A DNA stretch of 14,432 nucleotides from Candidatus Delongbacteria bacterium (GTDB taxonomy: Bacteria; Delongbacteria; UBA4055): the NCBI GenBank assembly GCA_027858795.1, contig JAQICF010000208.1, positions 1-14,432 on the forward strand, read 5' to 3'. Of the stretch, positions 1 to 6,935 are shown piece after piece (within the stretch, counting starts at the first letter, position 1; each line of letters starts with the position of its first letter). The notes beneath the pieces are model-generated. The model ran no database searches and was not told the origin of the DNA. It worked only from the letters and a program-made list of their open reading frames with translations. A program made the translations under genes and the position numbers.

Positions 1-1407
1 ATCTTCAGGTTTTTTAATAAATCCTGTATCCATTAGATTTTGTGTCATTCCTCTTGAATGATCAATATCTTCTTTAGCCTTATCAAATGCTTCTTGCCAA
101 GTCATTTGAATTCTTGCAACACCATCTTTGATAGCTTGCATAGCCACATCTGCAGATTCCACAGGGAAAACCGTAGCTTCATCCATAGTAGGAACGATAT
201 TTTCAGGATCGATACCGCGTTTCTCAGCGTAATTTGCAAGAGAATGAGCAGCAGCAATTGCCATATTATCAGTGATCTTCTTTGCCCTTACCATTAAAGC
301 ACCTTTTAAAATACCAGGGAAACCAATAGAATTGTTAACCTGATTAGGGAAGTCTCCCCTGCCTGTTGCAACTATGAAAGCACCTGCTTCTTTTGCTGCA
401 TATGGATAGATCTCAGGAACTGGATTAGCACAAGTAAATACAATAGCTTTATCAGCCATTGCAGCGATCCATTCTTTTTTTACTGTATCAGGACCTGGCT
501 TAGAAAGAGCTATAAGAACATCAGCACCTACGAAAGCTTCTTCAATAGTTTTAACCTGATCTTTATTTGTTGTTTCACAAAGTTCCCACTTTCTATAGAA
601 TCTCTTATCCGCTTCAATATCAGCTCTATCCTTGTTTAAAGACCCTTTAGAGTCAAACATTATCAAATTGCCAGGATCGGCTCCGTCAGTAATGATAAGC
701 CTTGCAATCGTTGTATTTGAAGCTCCTGCACCTATTAAAACTATTTTCACATCTTTAATGTCTTTCTTAGCAAGTTTAAGAGCATTGATCAATCCTGCCA
801 AAGTTACACTTGCAGTACCCTGAGCATCATCATGCCATACAGGTATATCACATTCTTCTCTAAGAACATCTAAAACTTTAAAACAATTCGGTTGTGAAAT
901 ATCTTCTAAATTGATCGCACCAAAGCTGTGTTGAACCATCTTAACGAATTCAATTATCTTATCAGGGTCGTTCTTTCCGTCTTTACCTCTACTGTCAATA
1001 CACAATGGTACTGCATCAACACCACCAAGATATTTCATAAGGAATGCTTTTCCTTCCATAACACCAAGTCCACCCGGAGGAGTACAGTCTCCATCTCCAA
1101 GAACTCTGGTTGAATCACTTACAACACCTACTAAATTACCTCTGTTACTAAGATCAAATGATGTGTCATTATTGTCTCTGATATCTGTAGAAACTTGAGA
1201 AACACCCGGTGTGTACCAAACATTGAACCAGTTAAAACCGAAAACTCCAGCTTTTGGAACAGTTTGGATCTTACCACCGTAAAATTCATGTGCTGATTTA
1301 GATAATTTCTTAAGGAATAAAGTTTTACCTTTAGCAATTTGTTCCTGTGTGAAATCATCAGGGAATGCATTGTTTAGATTTGATAGATCCATCTTGATCT
1401 TTTCCAT
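1..1407 (-). CDS. Malic enzyme (malate dehydrogenase, oxaloacetate-decarboxylating), 3' end outside window
   Basis: This enzyme interconverts malate and pyruvate plus CO2 with NAD(P), in the cytoplasm. The 469 residues in the window include the family landmarks: YTPGV with the presumed catalytic Tyr65, GVMEGKA with Lys120, the metal-binding IPVWHDDAQGTA segment (about 188-199) and a Rossmann loop LIGAGAS (about 224-230). The frame is open to base 1, so the stop lies just outside; length suggests little is missing. The start at 1407 is chosen because GGAG lies about 7 bases upstream; an in-frame ATG at 1392 is less well placed. The usual DDQHGTA motif reads DDAQGTA, with Gln at the His position. 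It is the last visible gene of the C4-acid block and lies downstream of fumarase, so it would connect malate to pyruvate. Cofactor preference cannot be told from what is seen. Confidence 0.92.
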   Translation of the reverse strand, partial: MEKIKMDLSNLNNAFPDDFTQEQIAKGKTLFLKKLSKSAHEFYGGKIQTVPKAGVFGFNWFNVWYTPGVSQVSTDIRDNNDTSFDLSNRGNLVGVVSDSTRVLGDGDCTPPGGLGVMEGKAFLMKYLGGVDAVPLCIDSRGKDGKNDPDKIIEFVKMVQHSFGAINLEDISQPNCFKVLDVLREECDIPVWHDDAQGTASVTLAGLINALKLAKKDIKDVKIVLIGAGASNTTIARLIITDGADPGNLIMFDSKGSLNKDRADIEADKRFYRKWELCETTNKDQVKTIEEAFVGADVLIALSKPGPDTVKKEWIAAMADKAIVFTCANPVPEIYPYAAKEAGAFIVATGRGDFPNQVNNSIGFPGILKGALMVRAKKITDNMAIAAAHSLANYAEKRGIDPENIVPTMDEATVFPVESADVAMQAIKDGVARIQMTWQEAFDKAKEDIDHSRGMTQNLMDTGFIKKPED

Positions 1408-1463
1408 CTTTTCTCCGTTTTATATTATAATTATAATTTATTTTTAACGCTTTTATCACATTT

Positions 1464-1526
1464 GTACGGGTTCAATATCTTGAACCCTCTTTTATTTCGG
1501 GCACAAAATGTTGTGCCCCTACAAAC
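1464..1526. repeat. Twin-hairpin intergenic element, copy 1
   Basis: Two perfect 8-bp stems lie side by side: GGGTTCAA/TTGAACCC (1468-1487, loop TATC) and GGGCACAA/TTGTGCCC (1499-1518, loop AATG). They are followed by the tail CTACAAAC (1519-1526). A near-identical copy is at 11683-11746, where both stems are unchanged while loops and the linker vary. The element fills most of the gap between the fumarase beta stop (1533) and the malic enzyme start (1407). Neither hairpin is followed by a T-run in either direction, so it is not an obvious intrinsic terminator. It would be transcribed as part of the message and could act as an RNA structure, but its function is unknown. Confidence 0.85.
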
Positions 1527-1532
1527 CCATCA

Positions 1533-2087
1533 CTATCTTTTATATTTTTTCACTCCTTCATCAAAGATGTCATTTCCTTTTACATCATTTGCTACGATAC
1601 ATGGAAAATTTTCAACTTCCATTTCTCTAATTGCCTCTGCCCCAAGATCTTCATACGCAATAATTTCAGATTTTTTTACAGATTCAGCAATTACAACTGC
1701 TGCTCCACCTATAGCTGCAAAATATACAGCTTTATTCTTTTTCATTGAATTTATCACGGATTCATTTCTCGGACCTTTTCCAATCATTGCTTTTAAACCT
1801 GCATCCATTAGCGCAGGAGCATAAGGATCCATTCTGTAGCTTGTAGTTGGACCGGCTGAACCAATTGCTTTTCCCGGAGGAGTTGGTGCTGGACCAACAT
1901 AATAAATTACCTGCCCCTGAGGATCAAATGGTAATTCTTTACCTTCATCAAGTAATGCCACAAGTCTCTTATGAGCTGCATCTCTTGCTGTATAGATCGT
2001 TCCTGTAATAAAAACTTTATCTCCTATCTGGAGATCTAATAGGTCATTACTATCTATCGGTGTATTTAGATAAACTGTCTTTGCCAT
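1533..2087 (-). CDS. Class I fumarase (Fe-S hydro-lyase), beta subunit
   Basis: This is the C-terminal-domain subunit of a two-subunit class I fumarase or tartrate dehydratase; with the alpha subunit it hydrates fumarate to malate. At 184 residues it has the usual length for the split form. Family motifs are RDAAHKRL (35-42), the glycine- and proline-rich YYVGPAPTPPGKAIGSAGPT stretch (62-81), SYRMDPYAP (83-91), GKG (103-105) and AIGGAA near 126. The start at 2087 has GGAG about 7 bases upstream and follows the alpha stop by 12 bases, so the pair is co-translated. Sequence alone does not exclude tartrate dehydratase, but the neighbouring succinyl-CoA synthetase and fumarate reductase genes make fumarase much the likelier role. 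Confidence 0.93.
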   Translation of the reverse strand: MAKTVYLNTPIDSNDLLDLQIGDKVFITGTIYTARDAAHKRLVALLDEGKELPFDPQGQVIYYVGPAPTPPGKAIGSAGPTTSYRMDPYAPALMDAGLKAMIGKGPRNESVINSMKKNKAVYFAAIGGAAVVIAESVKKSEIIAYEDLGAEAIREMEVENFPCIVANDVKGNDIFDEGVKKYKR

Positions 2088-2099
2088 AATATCTCCAAA

Positions 2100-2945
2100 T
2101 TATAAAGTTATTGATTTATGTCTTGCTGCGTGACACTGTACATTTACTGCTACGGGCATTGAAGCAATATGACAAGGTTTTGTCAAAATATGAACTGCCA
2201 ATGCTGTAGTTCTTCCACCTAATCCCTGAGGACCGATACCAAGATCATTTATCTTTGCTAAAATATCTTTTTCCACTTTATCCCATTTAGGATCGGGATT
2301 TGGATCGTTTAAATTTCTAAGAAGTGATCTCTTTGCAAGTAACGCACTTTGTTCAAAGTTTCCACCAAGACCTACGCCTACAATAATAGGTGGACAAGGA
2401 TTACCGCCTGATCTTTTAATTCTGTCAACGACAAACTCGATAACTCCTTCTAGGCCATCAGCTGCTTTCATCATCTTAACTTCACTCATATTTTCAGAGC
2501 CACCACCTTTGGGTGCAATAGTGATCTTCAATTTATCACCGGGAACTATATCAGTGTAAATTATAGCCGGAGTATTATCTGTAGTATTTTTACGGTCAAT
2601 TATAGGATCATTAACCATTGATTTTCTAAGATAACCATCTTTATAACCCTGCCTGACACCTTCATTTATAGCTTCAACAAAATCTCCACCAACTATGTGA
2701 ACATCCTGTCCTAGTTCTATGAATGTTACGGCTATTCCTGTATCCTGACAGATCGGCATCTTTTCTTTAGCGGCCATTTCATAATTTTGAAGAAGAATAT
2801 TCATAACTTCTTTAGCAGTTTCAGACTCTTCAGTTTCTTTCATTGATTTAATTCTATCAATTACATCTTCACCTAGATAATAATTTGCTTCGATACTGAG
2901 TTTCTTTACCGAGGAAATAATTTCGTCAACATGAATTTCTCTCAT
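2100..2945 (-). CDS. Class I fumarase (Fe-S hydro-lyase), alpha subunit
   Basis: This subunit carries the [4Fe-4S] cluster of class I fumarase, the oxygen-sensitive type usual in anaerobes. Over 281 residues it shows PICQDTG (Cys66), the GGGSENMSEVKMM substrate-loop motif (148-160), GGNPCPP (Cys184) with the following GVGLGG, and a C-terminal segment with Cys258 and Cys271. Cys66, Cys184 and one of the last two are the likely cluster ligands. GGAG lies about 6 bases before the start. The gene is transcribed just ahead of the beta subunit. Upstream is a repeat-filled gap of 182 bases that separates it from sucD. It works between the malic enzyme and the fumarate reductase of this block. Tartrate dehydratase alpha is the alternative reading. 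Confidence 0.94.
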   Translation of the reverse strand: MREIHVDEIISSVKKLSIEANYYLGEDVIDRIKSMKETEESETAKEVMNILLQNYEMAAKEKMPICQDTGIAVTFIELGQDVHIVGGDFVEAINEGVRQGYKDGYLRKSMVNDPIIDRKNTTDNTPAIIYTDIVPGDKLKITIAPKGGGSENMSEVKMMKAADGLEGVIEFVVDRIKRSGGNPCPPIIVGVGLGGNFEQSALLAKRSLLRNLNDPNPDPKWDKVEKDILAKINDLGIGPQGLGGRTTALAVHILTKPCHIASMPVAVNVQCHAARHKSITL

Positions 2946-2969
2946 AATTACTCCGTATATTTATTGTCT

Positions 2970-3005
2970 GTCATTGCGAGGATTGCTTTTAATCCGTGGC
3001 AATCT
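2970..3005. repeat. Palindromic GTCATTGCGAGG-type repeat
   Basis: An imperfect palindrome of about 36 bp. The outer stem is ATTGC (2973-2977) with GCAAT (2999-3003), and the inner stem GGATT (2980-2984) with AATCC (2991-2995). It starts GTCATTGCGAGG and ends CGTGGCAATCT. From memory, this begin-and-end pair is shared by a widespread intergenic repeat found in unrelated bacterial genomes, with a variable centre. It is the first of four repeat modules stacked between fumarase alpha and sucD. Confidence 0.65.
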
Positions 3006-3021
3006 ATCTTTATTCGTTTTA

Positions 3022-3048
3022 GGTCGGACATAAAGCCCGACCCTACGG
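3022..3048. repeat. Palindrome GGTCGG/CCGACC with CTACGG tail
   Basis: A 6-bp GC-rich stem, GGTCGG (3022-3027) and CCGACC (3037-3042), encloses a 9-base loop and is followed directly by CTACGG. The stem differs from the elements at 1464 and 11683, but the tail matches their CTACRA tail. It therefore looks like a member of the same structural family with a different, still self-complementary, stem. Confidence 0.6.
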
Positions 3049-3064
3049 TGTATCGCGTGCTGTG

Positions 3065-3093
3065 AGACGTAGCAGTGCTACGTCTCTACGAAC
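3065..3093. repeat. Palindrome AGACGTAGCA/TGCTACGTCT with CTACGAAC tail
   Basis: A 10-bp perfect inverted repeat (3065-3074 and 3076-3085) separated by a single base is followed by CTACGAAC (3086-3093), the same tail as the twin-hairpin element at 11683-11746. It lies 17 bases beyond the previous palindrome and leads straight into the heptamer array next to sucD. No T-run follows, so it is not a typical intrinsic terminator. Confidence 0.7.
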
Positions 3094-3132
3094 TTACCAC
3101 TTATCACTTACCACTTATCACTCACCACTATC
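3092..3132. repeat. Heptamer tandem array ACTTAYC, running into the sucD stop codon
   Basis: Six consecutive units read ACTTACC, ACTTATC, ACTTACC, ACTTATC, ACTCACC and a 6-base ACTATC. Units alternate C and T at position 6, so the array can also be read as a 14-bp repeat. The last unit (3127-3132) covers the sucD stop codon (3128-3130). A shorter version of the same arrangement, tail then ACCCATC then ACTATC, sits at the fumarase beta stop near 1525-1537. Confidence 0.8.
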
Positions 3133-4000
3133 TTTGCATAACTTTTTTCATCAGTTCACCAATTACGGCAGGTGATTCTGCTACTGAAACCCCAGCATCT
3201 CTAAGTGCTTCCATCTTTTCTGCGGCTGTTCCAGCACTTCCTGCAATAATAGCTCCTGCGTGACCCATTCTCTTTCCTTTAGGAGCAGTCTGTCCGGCAA
3301 TGAATGCTACAACAGGCTTTGATAAATTCTCTTTAATATATTTCGCAGCTTGAATTTCCAGATCCCCACCGATCTCACCGATCATTACGATTCCTTTAGT
3401 TTCGGGATCTTTCTCGAATTCTTCCAATGCATCAATAAATGATGTACCTATGATAGGATCACCACCTATACCAATAGCAGTTGAAACACCTAATCCAGCT
3501 TGAACAACTTGATTCGCAGCTTCATATGTTAATGTACCTGATTTTGAAATTACACCTATATTTCCTTTCTTGAAGATAAATCCAGGCATGATACCTACTT
3601 TAGCTTCATCGGAAGTAATAATACCCGGGCAATTTGGGCCTATTAATCTTGCACCTTTTTTATCTACAAATTTCTTAGCTATCATAATATCTTTTACAGG
3701 AATACCTTCAGTGATACATACAATTATCTTAATGCCACCCTCAGCAGCTTCCATTATTGCGTCAGCTCCGAAAGCAGGAGGTACAAATATCAAAGAAACA
3801 TCCGCACCTGTTTGAGCGACAGCTTCCTTAACTGTATTGAATACATCTTTTTCCAGATGATGCTCACCGCCTTTACCAGGAGTAACGCCACCAACAACAT
3901 TTGTACCGTATTCGATACATTGTTGAGCATGAAAAGTACCCTCTTTTCCAGTAAAACCCTGAATTATAACTTTAGAATCTTTATTTACAAATATACTCAT
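3128..4000 (-). CDS. sucD: Succinyl-CoA synthetase (succinate-CoA ligase), alpha subunit
   Basis: With SucC this makes or splits succinyl-CoA, coupled to ADP/ATP or GDP/GTP. The alpha subunit binds CoA and carries the phosphorylated histidine. The 290-residue protein has the CoA-binding Rossmann start ([10 protein letters not shown], 12-21), the ITEGIPVKD segment (96-104), [20 protein letters not shown] (121-140), [10 protein letters not shown] (151-160) and [10 protein letters not shown], where His247 is the phosphohistidine. Length is normal for the family. The start is 1 base past the sucC stop, and GGGAGG inside the end of sucC serves as ribosome-binding site, so the subunits are translationally coupled. 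In this block it links the methylmalonyl-CoA or reductive TCA side to succinate. The stop codon overlaps a tandem heptamer repeat. Confidence 0.97.
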   Translation of the reverse strand: MSIFVNKDSKVIIQGFTGKEGTFHAQQCIEYGTNVVGGVTPGKGGEHHLEKDVFNTVKEAVAQTGADVSLIFVPPAFGADAIMEAAEGGIKIIVCITEGIPVKDIMIAKKFVDKKGARLIGPNCPGIITSDEAKVGIMPGFIFKKGNIGVISKSGTLTYEAANQVVQAGLGVSTAIGIGGDPIIGTSFIDALEEFEKDPETKGIVMIGEIGGDLEIQAAKYIKENLSKPVVAFIAGQTAPKGKRMGHAGAIIAGSAGTAAEKMEALRDAGVSVAESPAVIGELMKKVMQR

Positions 4001-4001
4001 C

Positions 4002-5171
4002 TTATTTTCCTCCCGCAGCTTGTACAGCTAGTTTTGCACCGTCTGCAAGATCTTTAGCTGGTATAATGTTGTTCAAATGTGCATTTTTAAGGATCTCAGC
4101 AGCTTCTTCTGAGTTAGTTCCATCCAAACGAACGATTATAGGAACATTTACTTCAGTTAATTTAGTAGCTTCCAAAATACCATTAGCAATCCTGTCACAA
4201 CGAACGATACCACCGAAGATATTAACGAAAATAGCTTTCACATTCTGATCTTTAAGAATGATCTCAAATCCTTTCGCTACTGTTGAGGCACTTGCAGCAC
4301 CACCAACATCTAAGAAATTAGCAGGATTTCCACCTTCGTGCTTAATGATATCCATAGTTGACATAGCTAGACCTGCACCGTTAACCATACAACCGACATT
4401 TCCGTCCAGCTTAACGTAGCTTAGTCCATATTTTCCTGCTTCAAGCTCTGCAGGCTCTTCTTCAGCAAAATCTCTCATTTCAACTATATCTTTATGTTTA
4501 AAAAGCGCATTATCATCAAAAGCTATTTTAGCATCCAATGCTATAAATTTATCATCTGCAGTCAATACAAGTGGATTTATCTCCACAATATCTGCGTTTA
4601 GGTCCATATAAAGATCATAAAGATTCTTTGCAAAGAAATAAAATTCTTTCATCTGACTTTTATGTAATCCGATCTTATAACCCATTTCCATGATCTGAAA
4701 TGACTGCAAACCAAATAAAGGATCTATCTTAACTTTAACGATCTTCTCCGGAGTTTCAGCAGCAACTTTTTCGATCTCCATTCCACCTTCGGTAGAAACC
4801 ATCATAACAGGAACTTCTGATGCTCTGTCCAGAACCATTCCCATATAAAATTCTTTTGCTATGTCAACACCGCCTTCAATGTAAACCTTCCTGACTAACT
4901 GACCTTCAGGACCTGTCTGAGCGGTAATTAAATTCATTCCTAATATTTCGTCTGCATATTCTTTAACTTCAGTTAAATTCTTTGCAAGTTTTACTCCACC
5001 ACCTTTACCTCTACCACCAGCATGAATCTGAGCTTTAACTGCCCATATACCTCCACCGATCTCTTTTGCTGCTTCCTTTGCTTCTTCGGGATTCTGGATC
5101 ATTTTTCCTTTTGGAATTGGAATTCCATATCTTACAAATAATTCTTTTGCTTGATACTCATGTATTTTCAT
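4002..5171 (-). CDS. sucC: Succinyl-CoA synthetase (succinate-CoA ligase), beta subunit
   Basis: This is the nucleotide-binding subunit partnering SucD. At 389 residues it has the standard length and domain order: an ATP-grasp N-terminal half starting HEYQAKELF, the nucleotide-binding [19 protein letters not shown] (45-63), EINPLVLT with the metal-binding DAKIAFDD soon after, and a C-terminal CoA-ligase domain with [33 protein letters not shown] and [11 protein letters not shown]. Whether ADP or GDP is preferred cannot be read safely. The upstream gap of 68 bases is largely occupied by a terminator hairpin and the ribosome-binding site is weak (GAGA about 8 bases upstream). Expression therefore needs readthrough or a promoter inside the preceding gene. 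Its location next to fumarate reductase supports a role in the succinate branch. Confidence 0.97.
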   Translation of the reverse strand: MKIHEYQAKELFVRYGIPIPKGKMIQNPEEAKEAAKEIGGGIWAVKAQIHAGGRGKGGGVKLAKNLTEVKEYADEILGMNLITAQTGPEGQLVRKVYIEGGVDIAKEFYMGMVLDRASEVPVMMVSTEGGMEIEKVAAETPEKIVKVKIDPLFGLQSFQIMEMGYKIGLHKSQMKEFYFFAKNLYDLYMDLNADIVEINPLVLTADDKFIALDAKIAFDDNALFKHKDIVEMRDFAEEEPAELEAGKYGLSYVKLDGNVGCMVNGAGLAMSTMDIIKHEGGNPANFLDVGGAASASTVAKGFEIILKDQNVKAIFVNIFGGIVRCDRIANGILEATKLTEVNVPIIVRLDGTNSEEAAEILKNAHLNNIIPAKDLADGAKLAVQAAGGK

Positions 5172-5190
5172 ATTTGTTTCTCATTTTGTT

Positions 5191-5226
5191 TTTAATAAAG
5201 ATAAAGGCAGGTGTTTACCTGCCTTT
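5191..5226 (-). terminator. Intrinsic terminator after the hdr-frd genes
   Basis: A perfect 10-bp stem, AAAGGCAGGT (5203-5212) and ACCTGCCTTT (5217-5226) with loop GTTT, lies 14 bases past the flavoprotein stop codon. Read on the minus strand, the stem is followed by TTTATCTTTATT, an acceptable U-rich tail. On the plus strand the tail is an even better TTTTCTTTT, so the hairpin can work both ways, although no plus-strand gene points at it. It separates the Hdr/fumarate reductase genes from sucCD. Confidence 0.85.
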
Positions 5227-5239
5227 TCTTTTCTGAGAG

Positions 5240-6910
5240 TTATATCAACGTACCGTTATAATCATTTACCAGTTGTTTTGCTTTAACATGATCAGGAATA
5301 TAATCAGGTAATACAATAGGAGCTACTTTGCTTCTTTCAATTCCTAAAGCTTCAACTTCCTTATTGTATGCAGTAACATGATCAAGCGATAATTTACCTG
5401 CATCACTTATTCCTTTTGCTCTATCAGATGCATTTTGACCGGCTCTTCTACCGAATACGATAATATCAAGTTGAGAATTACCCATCAGTCTGTTCCTACC
5501 GTGAACTCCACCTGTTGCTTCACCAGCAACATATAATCCAGGTATCTTAGCTTCACTTTTTTCGTTTATTTCAATTCCGCCATTTTGATAATGAAGAGTT
5601 GGATAAACTAACATTGGATATTTTGTTATATCAATATCAAATCTTTCATATTGTCTTAACATTGCAGGAAGTGCCTTTTTGATAGTACCTTCTCCACTGA
5701 TCTCTTCAATAAGAGGTGTGTCTAACCAAACTCCGTCTAATCCTGAAGGCGTTTTAACTCCTAATCCTTTATCACATTCACGAATGAATGCGGAAGCTTC
5801 AATATCTCTAGGCTCTAATGGATATACAAATAATTCACCGTCTTTGTTAACAGGTTGAGCACCAAGACCTCTAATTTTCTCTGTACAAAGGAAACCTACG
5901 ATCTGCTCAGGGAAAACAGCTCCTGTTGGATGATATTGAACTGAATCCATATAAAGCATGTTTGCACCCGCTCTGTATGCCATGATCAAACCATCAGCAG
6001 TAGCACCGTAATGATTTGTAGTTTCATATCCTCTTATATGTAATCTTCCAAATCCACCTGTTGCCATAATTACAGATTTAGCTTTTACTATCGAATATTG
6101 TTTATTCTCTAAATGATAAAGAATAGCACCGGCAACTTCTTTCTTTTCATTAAGAATTAATTCAACAGCAGCAGTATATTCAAGGTACTTTATCTTTTCA
6201 GCTCTGTTATAGATCTCATCACGGATAACTCTACATATTGCAGCTCCGGTATAATCTCTTGCTGAGTGCATTCTATTTCTACTTGTACCACCACCTGATT
6301 TTACAGACATAGTACCGTCTTTCTCTTTATCGAACATAACACCAAGATCTTCAAGCCATTTAATAGATTTAGGTGCATCCTGTACAAGAGCTTCTACGAG
6401 TTCAGGTTTATTATCAAAATGCCCGCCACCGATCACATCCAGATAATGAACAGCAGGATTATCATCTTTTGCATCCGCAGCTTGAATTCCACCCTGAGCC
6501 ATCATTGAATTTGCATCTCCAAGTCTCAATTTTGTAGCTAATAACACTTCTGATCCATTTTCAGAAGCAACTATTGCTGCTGACATTCCTGCAGAACCTG
6601 CTCCGATCACTAATACATCAGTTTCATAATCAGGTTTTGAAAGATCGAACTTATCAATATCTATTCTTGAATAAGATTCAAACATATCTGCAACTTCAGT
6701 AGTCATTATCAGATCTTTATCAACTCCAACCTTTACCTTTCTTCTGGCATCAGCTTTATAATCAGGATGAAAATTATCCAAGACATCTTGTCTTTCGTCT
6801 TCTTTCATACCCGGATAGATCATTTTTCCATGTTTTCTAACAAGTTCAAGCCTTTCTGCTCTGGTAGCTTCAACTTTCTTTATTGATTCCATCATATATT
6901 CAGGATACAT
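5240..6910 (-). CDS. frdA: Fumarate reductase/succinate dehydrogenase flavoprotein, Tfr-like soluble type
   Basis: This is the catalytic FAD subunit that interconverts fumarate and succinate. Of 556 residues, about the first 95 are an extension before the FAD loop GAGSAGM (103-109); most SdhA/FrdA proteins begin with this fold. AQGGIQAA (138-145) is present, but the residue four before it, normally the His that binds FAD covalently (HTxAAQGG), is Asn134. FAD is therefore probably held non-covalently, as in L-aspartate oxidase and flavocytochrome c fumarate reductases. Active-site motifs are intact: QYHPTG (His327), EPRDI (Arg368), LHYQNGGI (His440) and GVHGRNRLMGNS (Arg474). The start has AAGGAG about 7 bases upstream. 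The gene follows the iron-sulfur subunit by 25 bases and is the last of the five hdr/frd genes. L-aspartate oxidase is less likely given its Fe-S and Hdr partners. Confidence 0.9.
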   Translation of the reverse strand: MYPEYMMESIKKVEATRAERLELVRKHGKMIYPGMKEDERQDVLDNFHPDYKADARRKVKVGVDKDLIMTTEVADMFESYSRIDIDKFDLSKPDYETDVLVIGAGSAGMSAAIVASENGSEVLLATKLRLGDANSMMAQGGIQAADAKDDNPAVHYLDVIGGGHFDNKPELVEALVQDAPKSIKWLEDLGVMFDKEKDGTMSVKSGGGTSRNRMHSARDYTGAAICRVIRDEIYNRAEKIKYLEYTAAVELILNEKKEVAGAILYHLENKQYSIVKAKSVIMATGGFGRLHIRGYETTNHYGATADGLIMAYRAGANMLYMDSVQYHPTGAVFPEQIVGFLCTEKIRGLGAQPVNKDGELFVYPLEPRDIEASAFIRECDKGLGVKTPSGLDGVWLDTPLIEEISGEGTIKKALPAMLRQYERFDIDITKYPMLVYPTLHYQNGGIEINEKSEAKIPGLYVAGEATGGVHGRNRLMGNSQLDIIVFGRRAGQNASDRAKGISDAGKLSLDHVTAYNKEVEALGIERSKVAPIVLPDYIPDHVKAKQLVNDYNGTLI

Positions 6911-6935
6911 GTTTAACTCCTTAAATTCGTCTTAA

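Noticed and set aside
58..823. Plus-strand open frames of 60-80 codons at the left end
   Set aside because: They lie opposite the malic enzyme, which has intact motifs in its own frame, and show no family motif of their own.
1408..1463. TATAAT-like words upstream of the malic enzyme as a promoter
   Set aside because: The run of TTATAATTATAATATAA gives many overlapping matches and no convincing -35 at the right spacing.
1464..1526. Twin hairpin as an intrinsic terminator
   Set aside because: The stems are good but no T-run follows on either strand, and the repeated copies point to a repeat family.
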